From: Paenibacillus albus
GTDB lineage: Bacteria; Bacillota; Bacilli; Paenibacillales; Paenibacillaceae
DNA: 64,000 nt
Direction: 5' to 3'
Assembly (NCBI RefSeq): GCF_003952225.1
Contig: NZ_CP034437.1
Coordinates: 3,096,501 to 3,160,500 of the forward strand
A program made the position numbers and the translations under genes. Below are positions 16,592 to 25,524 of the stretch, piece by piece (positions within the stretch are counted from its first letter, which is position 1; every line of letters starts with the position of its first letter). Below the pieces are notes generated by a model. That model ran no database searches and was not told the origin of the DNA. It saw only the letters and a program-made list of their open reading frames with translations.

Positions 16592-16680
16592 ACTCTATCT
16601 CCCCTTTTTGCTATACTTGATAGATAGATATGAGAGAGTTGCCTGCCTTATGCATACAAATCGAAGGAGACGATGTAAAG

Positions 16681-17238
16681 ATGCTGGAGAAAACGGAGCA
16701 ATACCGCGAAGTGACTGTGAAGACAGAACCGATTTTTGAGGGGAAAATCATTTCGCTGCAAGTGGATACGATTCAATTGCCTAATGGTGGAACAGCTACG
16801 CGTGAGATCGTCAGACATCCCGGTGCTGCTGCAGTGCTCGCGTTAATCGATGATAAAATGCTCGTCGTTGAACAGTACCGCAAGCCGATGGAGAAGTTCC
16901 AAATCGAAATTCCGGCGGGCAAGCTTGATGCCGGTGAAGATCCGATGGTTGCTGCAGGTCGTGAGCTGGAGGAAGAAACGGGTTATCGTGCAGGCAAGCT
17001 GCGTCCTCTGAGCGCATTCTATACATCGCCGGGCTTTGCAGATGAGAAGCTCTATATCTACATCGCTGAGGATCTCGTGAAGGGTGAAAGCGCTCCGGAT
17101 GAGGATGAGTTTCTGGCGGTTGAGGCGATAACTTTCGAGCAGGCGCAGCAATATATAAGGGAAGAACGGATTAGCGATGCGAAGACGATTCTTGCTGTAT
17201 ATGCATGGCACATCTATAGGCTGACAGGAGAAATTTAA
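16681..17238 (+). CDS. nudF: ADP-ribose pyrophosphatase (Nudix)
   Basis: This enzyme hydrolyses ADP-ribose to AMP and ribose 5-phosphate. The Nudix box is complete: GKLDAGEDPMVAAGRELEEE followed by TGY. Length 185 residues, the same as Bacillus NudF. ATG 16681 lies 11 bases after GAAGGAG (16663-16669); the frame is open further upstream but has no better-placed start. The last base of its TAA stop is the first base of the next gene's ATG, so the two are translationally coupled. Confidence 0.92.
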   Translation: MLEKTEQYREVTVKTEPIFEGKIISLQVDTIQLPNGGTATREIVRHPGAAAVLALIDDKMLVVEQYRKPMEKFQIEIPAGKLDAGEDPMVAAGRELEEETGYRAGKLRPLSAFYTSPGFADEKLYIYIAEDLVKGESAPDEDEFLAVEAITFEQAQQYIREERISDAKTILAVYAWHIYRLTGEI

Positions 17239-18446
17239 TGAGTAAGCAGGAGGATGGAGGCTTGCAGCGAATATTTGTTGACCTTCATTTGCATATAGGC
17301 CGAACCGAGAGGGGAGAGCCTGTTAAGATTAGCGGCAGTCGTGATTTGACCTTTCGCAATATCGCTCATGAGGCAGCGGTGCGCAAGGGGATTCAGCTTC
17401 TAGGCGTGATCGATTGTCATTCTCCAGGGGTGCAAAAGGATATTGTAGTGCTCCTAGAGTCCGGCGAAATGACGGAAATTAGCGGCGGCGGAATTAAGTA
17501 TCGAGATGTAACAATCTTGCTTGGTGCGGAGATTGAAGTTCGCGATGCGGGATTCGGAACGGCTCATCATCTTGCGTTTATGCCTGATTTAGCAGCGATG
17601 CAGTCGTTAACCGCTTGGATGAGCAAGCATATGAAAAATGTGCAGCTCAGCTCGCAGCGGCTATATGTATTAAGTCGAGAGCTTCAAGAGGAAGTGAAGA
17701 AGCGCGGGGGCTTGTTTATACCTGCGCATATTTTCACACCGCATAAGAGCTTGTTTGGCAGCTGCTCGGATCATCTTAGTGATACGCTGGACCCTGCGCT
17801 TGTCGACGCTGTGGAGCTTGGTTTAAGTTCGGACAGCGAGATGGCGGGCTATATTCCGGATCTTGATCGTTATCCGTTCTTGACCAATTCCGATGCCCAT
17901 TCTCTTGCGAAGATCGGCAGAGAATACAATGAGCTGCTGCTTCGAGAGCCATCCTTCGCCGAGCTGAAGCTTGCGCTTGAGGGGGCTGAGGGGCGGGGCA
18001 TCACGGCAAATTACGGGCTGAACCCCGTGCTCGGCAAGTATCATCGCACGTATTGCGTCAATTGCGGCTCGCTCGTGGAAGAGCGGCTGGACGCGGAGCG
18101 CTGCTTGCAATGTGGTAGCTTGAAGCAGGTTCGCGGCGTGTTCGATCGCATTCTGGAGCTGGCGGAGCAGGCCGGCCGCGAGCAGCCTTATGTGCCGGCA
18201 GATCGCCCGCGCTACGTGTATCAAGTCCCGCTGGAGTTCATCCCTGGACTTGGCAAAGTAAAGCTGGCCAAGCTGCTGGAGGCGTTCGGGACGGAGATGA
18301 AAATCATCCACGACGTTCCTGAAGAAGCGATAGCTGCGATCGCCGGCGTGCCCGCCGCCGCGATCATCGCCAGCGCGCGCCACGGCACGCTGCAGCTGGA
18401 AGCAGGCGGCGGTGGCAAGTATGGCAAGGTGAGTGCGGAGCAGTAA
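17238..18446 (+). CDS. Endonuclease Q-like PHP-domain protein
   Basis: This 402-residue protein has a PHP-type metal-dependent domain (residues 1-260) with VDLHLHIG near the start, IDCHS, LLGAEIEVRD, PAHIF and NSDAHS as metal ligands. A Cys4 zinc ribbon follows (CVNCGS ... CLQCGS), then a helix-hairpin-helix-like C-terminus (FIPGLGKVKLAKLLEAFG). This order is that of endonuclease Q, which nicks DNA 5' to deaminated bases (uracil, hypoxanthine) in Thermococcales and some bacilli. The start overlaps the nudF stop by one base (TAATG). Activity on damaged DNA is inferred from the family. Confidence 0.85.
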   Translation: MSKQEDGGLQRIFVDLHLHIGRTERGEPVKISGSRDLTFRNIAHEAAVRKGIQLLGVIDCHSPGVQKDIVVLLESGEMTEISGGGIKYRDVTILLGAEIEVRDAGFGTAHHLAFMPDLAAMQSLTAWMSKHMKNVQLSSQRLYVLSRELQEEVKKRGGLFIPAHIFTPHKSLFGSCSDHLSDTLDPALVDAVELGLSSDSEMAGYIPDLDRYPFLTNSDAHSLAKIGREYNELLLREPSFAELKLALEGAEGRGITANYGLNPVLGKYHRTYCVNCGSLVEERLDAERCLQCGSLKQVRGVFDRILELAEQAGREQPYVPADRPRYVYQVPLEFIPGLGKVKLAKLLEAFGTEMKIIHDVPEEAIAAIAGVPAAAIIASARHGTLQLEAGGGGKYGKVSAEQ

Positions 18447-18565
18447 GGGAGCGTTTCTGGTTTGTGTTTCGTTTTTGTGTATTAAGTTTTTTGTGTTCGG
18501 GGTTTCAAGGTTTCCAGGTGCACAGCACTATCCCATCCAGCGAAGCTGTCTGCCGAGCGTCCGCC

Positions 18566-18631
18566 GCAGGTGAATGCGCTGAGAGCGACTTTGGTGCGAA
18601 GCACCACGGGAGCGCTCAGCGCATCGCCTGC
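18566..18631. repeat. Structured repeat, copy 1
   Basis: A 33-base core (18581-18613) is identical to a core in copy 2 (18740-18772). The core holds its own small hairpin, GGTGC-GAA-GCACC. It is flanked by inverted arms ATGCGCTGAG (18574-18583) and CTCAGCGCAT (18615-18624), extended outward by GCAGG/CCTGC. The arms differ in sequence from those of copy 2 but are complementary within each copy. No gene is apparent between 18447 and 18875; these two repeats fill most of it. Confidence 0.75.
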
Positions 18632-18700
18632 GAAGCAGCGAGCATGCAGCATGCATAACAGGCGAAGCAGGTTTTTCTCTTTGCCCCACCACCAAGGTGG

Positions 18701-18819
18701 ATGGCAAGGGGGCCAAGCGGAGGCGTAGGCATTCCGAATGAGAGCGACTTTGGTGCGAAGCACCACGGGAGCACTCATCGGAATGGCTGGTCCGCAGCGT
18801 GCCGGGGCCCCCTTGTCAT
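18701..18819. repeat. Structured repeat, copy 2 with long arms
   Basis: It has the same 33-base core as copy 1, at 18740-18772. Arms CATTCCGAATGAG (18730-18742) and CTCATCGGAATG (18774-18785) pair with one bulged base. Pairing resumes further out with GCGGA/TCCGC and AAGGGGGCC (18706-18714)/GGCCCCCTT (18806-18814), so the whole 119 bases can fold into one long hairpin with the conserved core at its tip. Confidence 0.75.
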
Positions 18820-18875
18820 ACACCACCCAGCTTGTTCATATTCTATACCATTCGGACTTTTTGGAGGTATGGGAT

Positions 18876-19520
18876 ATGCGTTCATCTGCAATGCAGCCGA
18901 TGATGAGAGAACAGTTGAATTTATATATTTTTGTCTCCGTCCTATTCGCGGTTGGCGTCGTCTTCGGCGCTTTGCTTGTGAATGCGCTGACTCTGGATCA
19001 GCAGCAGGATCTTGCCGGCGATGTGCAGCAATTTATCGGCCGGATTCAAGATGGGACGATGCTGAGCGGTACCGAGTCGTTCTGGGATCGGGCTTGGTTT
19101 CACGCCAAGTGGCTGCTGCTCGTATGGGTGCTTGGGCTTACTGTTGTCGGCATGCCGCTCGTGCTGGCGCTCGATTTCCTCAAAGGTGTGCTCCTCGGCT
19201 TCGCAGTAGGCACGCTCGTGCAGCAGTTCGCGTGGAAAGGGCTCATCTTCTCGCTGGCTTCCGTTGCACCGGCGAACCTTATCGCGATTCCGGCTTTCAT
19301 AATCGCCAGCGTATCTGCGGTATCCTTCACGCTGTATATTGTAAAGAACCGGCTGCTTAGCCGATTCGGCAATCTGAGTCAGCCGCTTGTGCGCTATGTC
19401 GTGCAGACTGCGATGATGCTCGTGCTGCTGCTCGGAGCTGCGGTGATCGAGTCTTATCTTACGCCATTGCTGCTGCAGTGGGCTGCCCCGCTCGTTCATG
19501 GAGCCAGCGCTGGATTGTAA
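18876..19520 (+). CDS. spoIIM: Stage II sporulation protein M
   Basis: SpoIIM is a mother-cell membrane protein of the SpoIID-SpoIIM-SpoIIP complex that drives engulfment. The 214 residues equal the Bacillus length and hold about five transmembrane helices (residues about 15-37, 75-97, 100-120, 130-155, 180-205). ATG 18876 has GGAGG (18863-18867) eight bases upstream. The frame is open upstream into the repeat region but that part has no SpoIIM character. The gene sits before fur and a few kb before xerD, as in Bacillus. Confidence 0.92.
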   Translation: MRSSAMQPMMREQLNLYIFVSVLFAVGVVFGALLVNALTLDQQQDLAGDVQQFIGRIQDGTMLSGTESFWDRAWFHAKWLLLVWVLGLTVVGMPLVLALDFLKGVLLGFAVGTLVQQFAWKGLIFSLASVAPANLIAIPAFIIASVSAVSFTLYIVKNRLLSRFGNLSQPLVRYVVQTAMMLVLLLGAAVIESYLTPLLLQWAAPLVHGASAGL

Positions 19521-19529
19521 TGATTCTAA
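19515..19529 (+). promoter_or_regulatory. PerR/Fur-type operator upstream of fur
   Basis: TTGTAATGATTCTAA matches the PerR box TTATAATNATTATAA at 12 of 14 defined positions. It covers the spoIIM stop codon and ends six bases before the -35 of the fur promoter. In Bacillus subtilis fur is repressed by PerR, which supports the reading. Confidence 0.55.
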
Positions 19530-19535
19530 AAAAAA

Positions 19536-19565
19536 TTGACTTTGCTCCTGACGAGCACCTATAAT
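19536..19565 (+). promoter_or_regulatory. Sigma-A promoter of fur
   Basis: TTGACT (19536-19541) and TATAAT (19560-19565) with an 18-base spacer, 54 bases before the fur ATG. This is the clearest vegetative promoter in the window. Confidence 0.8.
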
Positions 19566-19619
19566 AAAATCAAACCGATTCTGGTGATGGCACTAGTTGT
19601 ACTGGTAGGAGGGGAAGCC

Positions 19620-20090
19620 ATGGAAGAATCCCGGATTGACAAAATAAAACAGCAGCTCCAGTCACAGGGGTACAAGCTTACCCCGCAGCGTGAAGCGACA
19701 GTACGTGTGCTTCTGGAGAACGAAGAGGATCATCTCAGCGCTGAAGATGTATTTATGCTCGTTAAGGATAAAGCGCCAGAGATCGGCCTTGCGACCGTTT
19801 ATCGGACACTTGAACTGTTAAGCGAGCTTCATGTCGTAGAGAAGATGAATTTCGGCGATGGGGTTGCAAGATACGACCTGAGGGCCGATAACAATAAGCA
19901 CCATCATCATCACCTCATTTGTGTTCAATGCGGAACTATGAGCGAAATCTTAGAAGATTGGCTTGGACCGCTTGAGGAACGGCTTGAGAAGGAATACGGC
20001 TTCACTGTTGTGGATCACCGCCTCGATTTCCAAGGCGTGTGCGCAAGCTGCAAGGCAAAGAACGATAGTTCGAAACCCGAACAACAATAA
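19620..20090 (+). CDS. fur: Ferric uptake regulator Fur
   Basis: This 156-residue iron-responsive repressor follows Bacillus Fur closely: IDKIKQQLQSQGYKLTPQRE, then ENEEDHLSAEDVFMLVK and the recognition helix GLATVYRTLELL. The metal-binding HHHHH stretch precedes the structural zinc Cys pairs CVQCG and CASC. The match to Fur is better than to PerR or Zur. ATG 19620 follows GTAGGAGGGG. It has its own sigma-A promoter and possible PerR box and is followed by a strong terminator, so it is monocistronic. Confidence 0.94.
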   Translation: MEESRIDKIKQQLQSQGYKLTPQREATVRVLLENEEDHLSAEDVFMLVKDKAPEIGLATVYRTLELLSELHVVEKMNFGDGVARYDLRADNNKHHHHHLICVQCGTMSEILEDWLGPLEERLEKEYGFTVVDHRLDFQGVCASCKAKNDSSKPEQQ

Positions 20091-20158
20091 CTCCCTTCTG
20101 CAGTGCAGGTAGCATGAGTTTCATGCTAACTCTGCACTGCTCCCGAAGGGAGTTTTTT
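20089..20158 (+). terminator. Terminator of fur
   Basis: AACTCCCTTC pairs with GAAGGGAGTT, enclosing GCAGTGCAG/CTGCACTGC and TAGCATGA/TCATGCTA, then six T. This is an unusually long multi-part stem overlapping the fur stop. Confidence 0.88.
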
Positions 20159-20215
20159 GTTCTGCTTTATTTTGCTTCTGCGCTGCTTTATTCTGCTTCT
20201 ACGATGCAGTATCTA

Positions 20216-21502
20216 CTATTTAGTACGTCGACGTCGACCCGCTGAACGAACACGCGCAGCAGCGCTGGCACCGTTGTCTGCAACTGCAGCAGCATCGTCG
20301 AGCTGAATTAATCCGTAGCCCTGCGTGCGTTTGGCGTAGCTCGATAGCTTCTTCGACGTATTGCGGAGCCGCTGCGCGATGCCATATGGCGTGATGCTCG
20401 GGTGGAGCGACTTCAAGAGCGCCGCTCCGCCTGCGACATGGGGACTTGCCATACTGGTGCCTGAGAGAACTTGGTAGCCGCCGCCGGGCCAGGTCGACTT
20501 GATGTAGCTGCCTGGTGCTGTCACGTCAATGCCGTAGCCGCGGCTGCTGTAGTTAGCGATCTTCCCGCCGCGCGTTGAGGCTGCTACAGCGAGGGCATCC
20601 GTATACCTTGCAGGCTGGTCAATTCGTCCGCCGACCGTGCCATTATTGCCTGCTGATGCAACGATGAGGATGCCGTTCTTGCGCGCACGCTGAACCGCTT
20701 CCTTCAATGCGCTGCTCGTTTCACCTTCGAGTCCAAGACTCATATTGATGATCGGAATGCCCTTCTTGATGCACCAATCGATCCCTTTAATGATGTCGGA
20801 TACATATCCCGCGCCATTCGCGTCCAACGCTTTAATGGCATATAAGCTTGCCCGCGGCGCAACGCCCGGTCTCTTGGAAGATCCAGTACCTGCGGCAATG
20901 CCCGCGACGTGTGTTCCGTGCCCATTGTCATCGTAATACGAAGAACCGCCCATCGTATTCACGCCTCCGGTTATGCGCAGATCGGAGTGCTTTGCAATGC
21001 CTGTATCGATAATGGCGATACCCGCGCCTTTGCCGCGAGTGGTCGACCAAACCTTCGACGCTCCGATCTGGGAGAGGTTCCACGGCGTGGTGCTGGTGCT
21101 GGAGTCCGATGATACAGATGTGCGGCGGCCCTTTACATGAACGCTTTTTGTTTGGACTCGTTTACGCGTATAGGGAGCTGGTTGCTTGCGTGCTGTCTTT
21201 CTCTTGCCGCTTACGTTGCTCGGCACAAAGCCATGCGCATGGATTTTGAAGTCGGGCTCCACATAGCTAATGTTCGGATGCTGGGCGAGTGACTTCAGCT
21301 GCTCGGTTCTACGGCTGTCCAAATGGCAGCAGATGACACGGCTCTTTTGGATGCTTCTCACCGGGCGGATGCCGTACTTAGACAGCTCTTCCATACATTG
21401 TTTATAATCGGAGTCACGCTTGAAACCGATTAATTTGCGCGACGTATACCCGGTTGACTTGCTCTTTGAGCAGCTGAGCAGCAGCCGTTCCACATTTGGC
21501 AA
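20216..21502 (-). CDS. Subtilisin-like serine protease (S8)
   Basis: The catalytic residues are all present: Asp in IAIIDTGIA, His in GHGTHVAG, oxyanion Asn in SAGNNG and Ser in SGTSMASPHVAG. An I9-like propeptide precedes them (KLIGFKRDSDYKQCMEELSK ... YVEPDFKIHAHG), then a basic linker. TTG 21502 has AAGGAGGAG seven bases upstream and gives 428 residues. The frame stays open to ATG 21637 (473 residues) but those starts lack good ribosome sites. Either way there is no obvious signal peptide, so it may act inside the cell, in the mother cell, or leave by another route. The C-terminus is Arg-rich (SAGRRRR). It is divergent from ald. Confidence 0.85.
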   Translation of the reverse strand: MPNVERLLLSCSKSKSTGYTSRKLIGFKRDSDYKQCMEELSKYGIRPVRSIQKSRVICCHLDSRRTEQLKSLAQHPNISYVEPDFKIHAHGFVPSNVSGKRKTARKQPAPYTRKRVQTKSVHVKGRRTSVSSDSSTSTTPWNLSQIGASKVWSTTRGKGAGIAIIDTGIAKHSDLRITGGVNTMGGSSYYDDNGHGTHVAGIAAGTGSSKRPGVAPRASLYAIKALDANGAGYVSDIIKGIDWCIKKGIPIINMSLGLEGETSSALKEAVQRARKNGILIVASAGNNGTVGGRIDQPARYTDALAVAASTRGGKIANYSSRGYGIDVTAPGSYIKSTWPGGGYQVLSGTSMASPHVAGGAALLKSLHPSITPYGIAQRLRNTSKKLSSYAKRTQGYGLIQLDDAAAVADNGASAAARVRSAGRRRRTK

Positions 21503-21758
21503 AGAGGCTCCTCCTTTTTGGCAGTAGACGTTCCTGCAACTTGGACCTCGACTTGAACTTTTACTTGAACTTTGAATTTGCGGATCTTGCGGCATAATCG
21601 TTACTTCTAATGTATGGAGACATTCGTACAAGGGCATGGGTAGACGCTGACCTTACGTACATATTTTTAGGCATGTAAGGTAAACGTATCATGGAGGACT
21701 GTCAACCCGTCCTCTGCCTGCATATGAAGAAGCAAGGAGTAGGAGAGGGAGTGCGCAT

Positions 21759-22901
21759 ATGATTATCGGAGTTCCCAAAGAAATCAAGTCAAGTGAGTAC
21801 AGGGTTGCTCTGACCCCGGCTGGAGCGGGAATGCTGAAGGCTGCCGGGCATGAAGTGTTGGTGGAAGCAGGCGCAGGTGTCGGCAGCAGCTTCACGGATG
21901 ACGCCTACACCGCAGAAGGTGCAACGATTATTGATGATGTCAAAGAGGTCTGGGCGCGTGCGGGCATGATTATGAAAGTAAAAGAGCCGCTGCCAGAAGA
22001 GTTCGGCTATTTCCATGATGGGCTGCTGCTGTTCACGTATTTACATCTTGCCGCTGCGCCGGAGCTTACTAAAGCACTGGTCGAGAAAGGCGTATCGGGA
22101 GTCGCATACGAAACGATTCAGATGCCAAATGGCAGTCTTCCGCTTCTGACACCGATGAGCGAGGTAGCTGGGCGTATGGCCGTTCAGGTTGGGTCGCAAT
22201 TTCTTGAAGCGTTTTATGGCGGCCGAGGCATTCTGCTTGGCGGTGTTCCAGGCGTTCCGCCTGCGGAAGTCATTATTCTCGGCGGGGGCATTGTCGGCAC
22301 GAATGCCGCGCGTATTGCGCTTGGCATGGGCGCGAGCGTCGTCATCTTGGAGCGCAGCGCGGATCGGATGCGTTATATTGATGAAGTATTCAGCGGACGA
22401 ATTCGGACGCTGATGTCTAATCCTTATAACATTGCATGCGCGGTGAAGAAAGCGGATTTGCTTATTGGAGCAGTACTTATTCCTGGTGCTCGCGCACCTC
22501 ATTTGGTTACAGAAGAGATGGTCCAAACAATGAAGAAAGGCGCTGTCATCGTTGACGTTGCAGTCGACCAAGGCGGTACTATTGCAACGATTGATCGTGT
22601 GACGACGCACAAGGATCCGGTCTATGAGAAGCATGGCGTGCTTCATTATGCGGTTGCGAACATGCCGGGTGCGGTTCCACGCACTTCAACGCTCGCGTTG
22701 ACCAATGTGACGATTCCTTATGCGCTTGAGCTTGCTGGAAAAGGGCTGGATGATGCCGTTCGAGCGAATGAACCGCTGCGCAAAGGCGTGAACACGTACA
22801 AAGGCCGCGTTACTCATCCACAAGTGGCATCGGCTGTTAATATGCCGTTTATCAGCATGGAGCAGCTGCTCGAGAGCGTTGCTTTTGACAAACTGAGCTA
22901 G
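21759..22901 (+). CDS. ald: Alanine dehydrogenase
   Basis: This NAD-dependent enzyme interconverts L-alanine and pyruvate, and in Bacillus supports sporulation on alanine. The 380 residues carry [17 protein letters not shown] at the N-terminus, catalytic Lys in [10 protein letters not shown], catalytic His in FTYLHLAA, and the NAD-binding [17 protein letters not shown]. An AGGAGAGGGAG ribosome site precedes ATG 21759. The 256-base gap upstream holds an inverted pair ACCTTAC (21650-21656)/GTAAGGT (21675-21681) that could be an operator. Confidence 0.95.
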   Translation: MIIGVPKEIKSSEYRVALTPAGAGMLKAAGHEVLVEAGAGVGSSFTDDAYTAEGATIIDDVKEVWARAGMIMKVKEPLPEEFGYFHDGLLLFTYLHLAAAPELTKALVEKGVSGVAYETIQMPNGSLPLLTPMSEVAGRMAVQVGSQFLEAFYGGRGILLGGVPGVPPAEVIILGGGIVGTNAARIALGMGASVVILERSADRMRYIDEVFSGRIRTLMSNPYNIACAVKKADLLIGAVLIPGARAPHLVTEEMVQTMKKGAVIVDVAVDQGGTIATIDRVTTHKDPVYEKHGVLHYAVANMPGAVPRTSTLALTNVTIPYALELAGKGLDDAVRANEPLRKGVNTYKGRVTHPQVASAVNMPFISMEQLLESVAFDKLS

Positions 22902-23013
22902 TACCCAATCCAAACCAGCCTACCTCAGCTATGCATGTTTTGACCTATGAACTCATAAGGTGTTGTAGAGGACAACTCCCTGAGGACGGTTCATGGAGAG
23001 GGGCATAGAGTGC

Positions 23014-23247
23014 ATGGTTGTGTCGGTTCGCAGATGGTTAAGACGGGTTTTGTTCGTGCTGCTGCTTTGCATTTTCACGATTACGATGTATGGCGGCTGT
23101 CGGTTTATTGCAGTTTGGATCACGCCGCAGGACCCGTACCGCGTTCCGCAAGGGCAGGCGCTTAAAGTATTCCAGCACGATGATTATCAAGATAATGGAA
23201 GCAGTGTTTATGAACGGCTGCGGCTGTTTTATTGGTATGGAGAATAG
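23014..23247 (+). CDS. yqzK: YqzK-like small membrane protein (DUF4227)
   Basis: This 77-residue protein has one transmembrane helix (about residues 8-28, RRVLFVLLLCIFTITMYGG). The C-terminal YRVPQGQALKVFQHD ... LRLFYWYGE resembles YqzK, which lies between fur and xerD in Bacillus. ATG 23014 has GGAGAGGGG about 10 bases upstream; an earlier ATG at 22993 overlaps that site. Function unknown; it may be co-expressed with xerD. Confidence 0.75.
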   Translation: MVVSVRRWLRRVLFVLLLCIFTITMYGGCRFIAVWITPQDPYRVPQGQALKVFQHDDYQDNGSSVYERLRLFYWYGE

Positions 23248-23357
23248 GTGAGTAAGTTATTCGACAAAAATGGTTTCCTTTGGCAGGAGAAATCGCAGCG
23301 ATTGTGGAATATAGCAGGATAACCTGCTAAGCTGTAGATCCGGGAAAGGACCGACCT

Positions 23358-24257
23358 ATGAGAGCGCATCTGAGAACATTTATTCAGTTTTTACGGGAAC
23401 GACGTAGGCTATCCACGAATACTTTAGACTCCTACGAGCGTGATTTGTCGAATTTCATTGAATATGTCCAAACCCAAGGCGTGACGCAAGTGGCCGATAT
23501 CCAAAAGCACCATCTGTCTCTGTACATGCTTCAATTGAAGCAGCAAGGGAGGGCGGTTGCAACGATGTCCAGGCACCTCGTGTCTATTCGCGCCTTTTTT
23601 CATTTTTTGATTACGGAACGGCATGTACAGTCGGATCCCTCCATTCATCTGGAATCGCCTAAGCAGGAGAAGAAGCTGCCGAAGGTGCTCTCAATAGATG
23701 ATGTAGAGAAGCTGCTTACTGCACCTGATACGAGCAACAATGCCGGCATTCGCGATTCTGCGATGCTTGAAGTGCTTTATGCAACGGGGATCCGAGTGTC
23801 TGAACTTATTGCGTTAAACTGTGATCATATTAACTTGTCGCTCGGGTTCATAAGGTGTATGGGCGCTGCCGACAAAGAGCGGATTGTTCCCTTTGGAGCA
23901 GTAGCTGCGGAGGCGCTCAACACGTACATAAATGAGGTTAGGGACAAGCTGCTGAAACAGGACAAAGTGGAGCAGGCGCTGTTTCTGAATTTGCAAGGAG
24001 CACGAATTACGAGGCAGGGCTTCTGGAAAATAATTAAGAAATACGCTGCGGAAGCTAACATCGTCAGCGATATAACCCCTCATACGCTGCGACACTCTTT
24101 TGCCGCTCATTTGCTGGAGAATGGAGCCGATTTGCGTTCCGTACAGGAGATGCTTGGACATGCCGACATCTCCACGACGCAGGTGTACGTCGGGCTGACG
24201 AAGCCGCGTATCAAAGAGGTGTACAACCTCGCGCACCCGCGAGCAAGAATGAAATAA
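23358..24257 (+). CDS. xerD: Tyrosine recombinase XerD
   Basis: XerD works with XerC/CodV at the dif site to resolve chromosome dimers. This one has 299 residues. The N-terminal SAM-like DNA-binding domain is at 1-90 (SYERDLSNFIEYV). The catalytic domain has Arg in ATGIRVSEL, Lys in DKERIVPFG, HTLRHSFA, GHADIST and the nucleophile Tyr in TTQVYVGLT. ATG with GGAAAGGACC upstream. It is followed by deoB after 24 bases. Confidence 0.94.
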   Translation: MRAHLRTFIQFLRERRRLSTNTLDSYERDLSNFIEYVQTQGVTQVADIQKHHLSLYMLQLKQQGRAVATMSRHLVSIRAFFHFLITERHVQSDPSIHLESPKQEKKLPKVLSIDDVEKLLTAPDTSNNAGIRDSAMLEVLYATGIRVSELIALNCDHINLSLGFIRCMGAADKERIVPFGAVAAEALNTYINEVRDKLLKQDKVEQALFLNLQGARITRQGFWKIIKKYAAEANIVSDITPHTLRHSFAAHLLENGADLRSVQEMLGHADISTTQVYVGLTKPRIKEVYNLAHPRARMK

Positions 24258-24281
24258 ACGAAACACGGAGTGATACTAGCG

Positions 24282-25457
24282 ATGAAATTTGAACGAATTG
24301 CCGTTATTGTGCTCGATAGCGTTGGCATTGGCGAGCTGCCGGATGCGCCGGCCTTCGGGGATGTAGGCTCTCATACACTTGGGCACATTTTGAGAGAAGT
24401 TCCCTCACTTGCGCTTCCGAATATGCGCAGTTGGGGCCTTGACCGCATTGCGGAGCTTAGCAACTGGAAGCCGGAAGGCGATGCGAAGTCCTATTATGGG
24501 AAGATGGCTGAAGTATCTGTCGGTAAAGATACGATGACCGGTCACTGGGAAATTGCCGGACTGAGAGTAACGGTGCCATTCCGTACTTTCAGCGACGGAT
24601 TTCCGGCGGAGCTGCTAGAGGCGTTCGAGGAACGGACAGGCCGCGGCGTGCTGGGTAACAAATCGGCGAGCGGTACTGAAATTCTGGATGAGCTTGGCGA
24701 AGAACAGATGCGCACAGGGAAGTGGATCGTCTATACCTCTGCGGACAGTGTATTCCAAATTGCCGCTCATGAAGAGATTATTCCGCTCGAAGAGCTGTAC
24801 CGCGCCTGCGAGATTGCTCGCGAGCTGACGCTTGACGACCGATATGCCGTTGGCCGCGTCATCGCAAGGCCGTACGTGGGTCAGCCAGGCGCGTTCAAGC
24901 GAACGCCGAATCGGCATGATTACGCGGTAAAGCCGCCTGAGGCGACGGTATTGAACACGCTCAAGGACAGCGGATTAGATGTAATTGCGGTCGGCAAAAT
25001 CGATGATATCTTTTGTAGCGAAGGCGTCACCGAAGCGCTGCCGACGAAGAGCAACGAGGATGGCGTCGAGAAGACGCTTGCTGCACTAGGGCGTCCGTTT
25101 AAAGGGATGCTCTTTACGAATTTGGTCGACTTTGATTCACTCTTTGGTCATCGCCGCGATCCAGGAGGTTACGCTGGAGCACTCGAAGCTTTCGATTGCA
25201 GCCTGCCGAAGCTTGCGGAGCTTGTGGGCGATAAGGATTTGTTGATTATTACAGCCGATCACGGTAATGATCCGACCTATACGGGCACCGATCATACAAG
25301 AGAATACGTACCGCTGCTCGTGTACTCCCCGGTGTTCACGACGCCTGGCTCGCTTGGCATTAGGTCTACATTCGCCGATGTTGCGGCGACGATAGCCGAT
25401 AATTTTGGCGTGAAGGCACCAGCGAACGGCACTTCTTTCTTATCAGAGCTGCGTTAA
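24282..25457 (+). CDS. deoB: Phosphopentomutase
   Basis: DeoB interconverts ribose or deoxyribose 1-phosphate and 5-phosphate, feeding nucleoside sugars into central metabolism. This is an alkaline-phosphatase-fold enzyme of 391 residues. Metal site residues are in [23 protein letters not shown] and [22 protein letters not shown] 24282 lies 11 bases after CGGAG; GTG 24270 in the same frame abuts that site. It is first in a nucleoside-catabolism cluster with punA and pdp. Confidence 0.95.
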   Translation: MKFERIAVIVLDSVGIGELPDAPAFGDVGSHTLGHILREVPSLALPNMRSWGLDRIAELSNWKPEGDAKSYYGKMAEVSVGKDTMTGHWEIAGLRVTVPFRTFSDGFPAELLEAFEERTGRGVLGNKSASGTEILDELGEEQMRTGKWIVYTSADSVFQIAAHEEIIPLEELYRACEIARELTLDDRYAVGRVIARPYVGQPGAFKRTPNRHDYAVKPPEATVLNTLKDSGLDVIAVGKIDDIFCSEGVTEALPTKSNEDGVEKTLAALGRPFKGMLFTNLVDFDSLFGHRRDPGGYAGALEAFDCSLPKLAELVGDKDLLIITADHGNDPTYTGTDHTREYVPLLVYSPVFTTPGSLGIRSTFADVAATIADNFGVKAPANGTSFLSELR

Positions 25458-25524
25458 GCGCCGAATGAGCGAAGCGGTAACAATTGAGCATAACCCATTA
25501 TTTTTTTAAGGAGGCTTTCTTTCG

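Noticed and set aside
18464-19360. Short frames across the repeat region (18464-18658, 18701-19360)
   Set aside because: They run through the hairpin repeats or are out-of-frame shadows of spoIIM, with no ribosome site.
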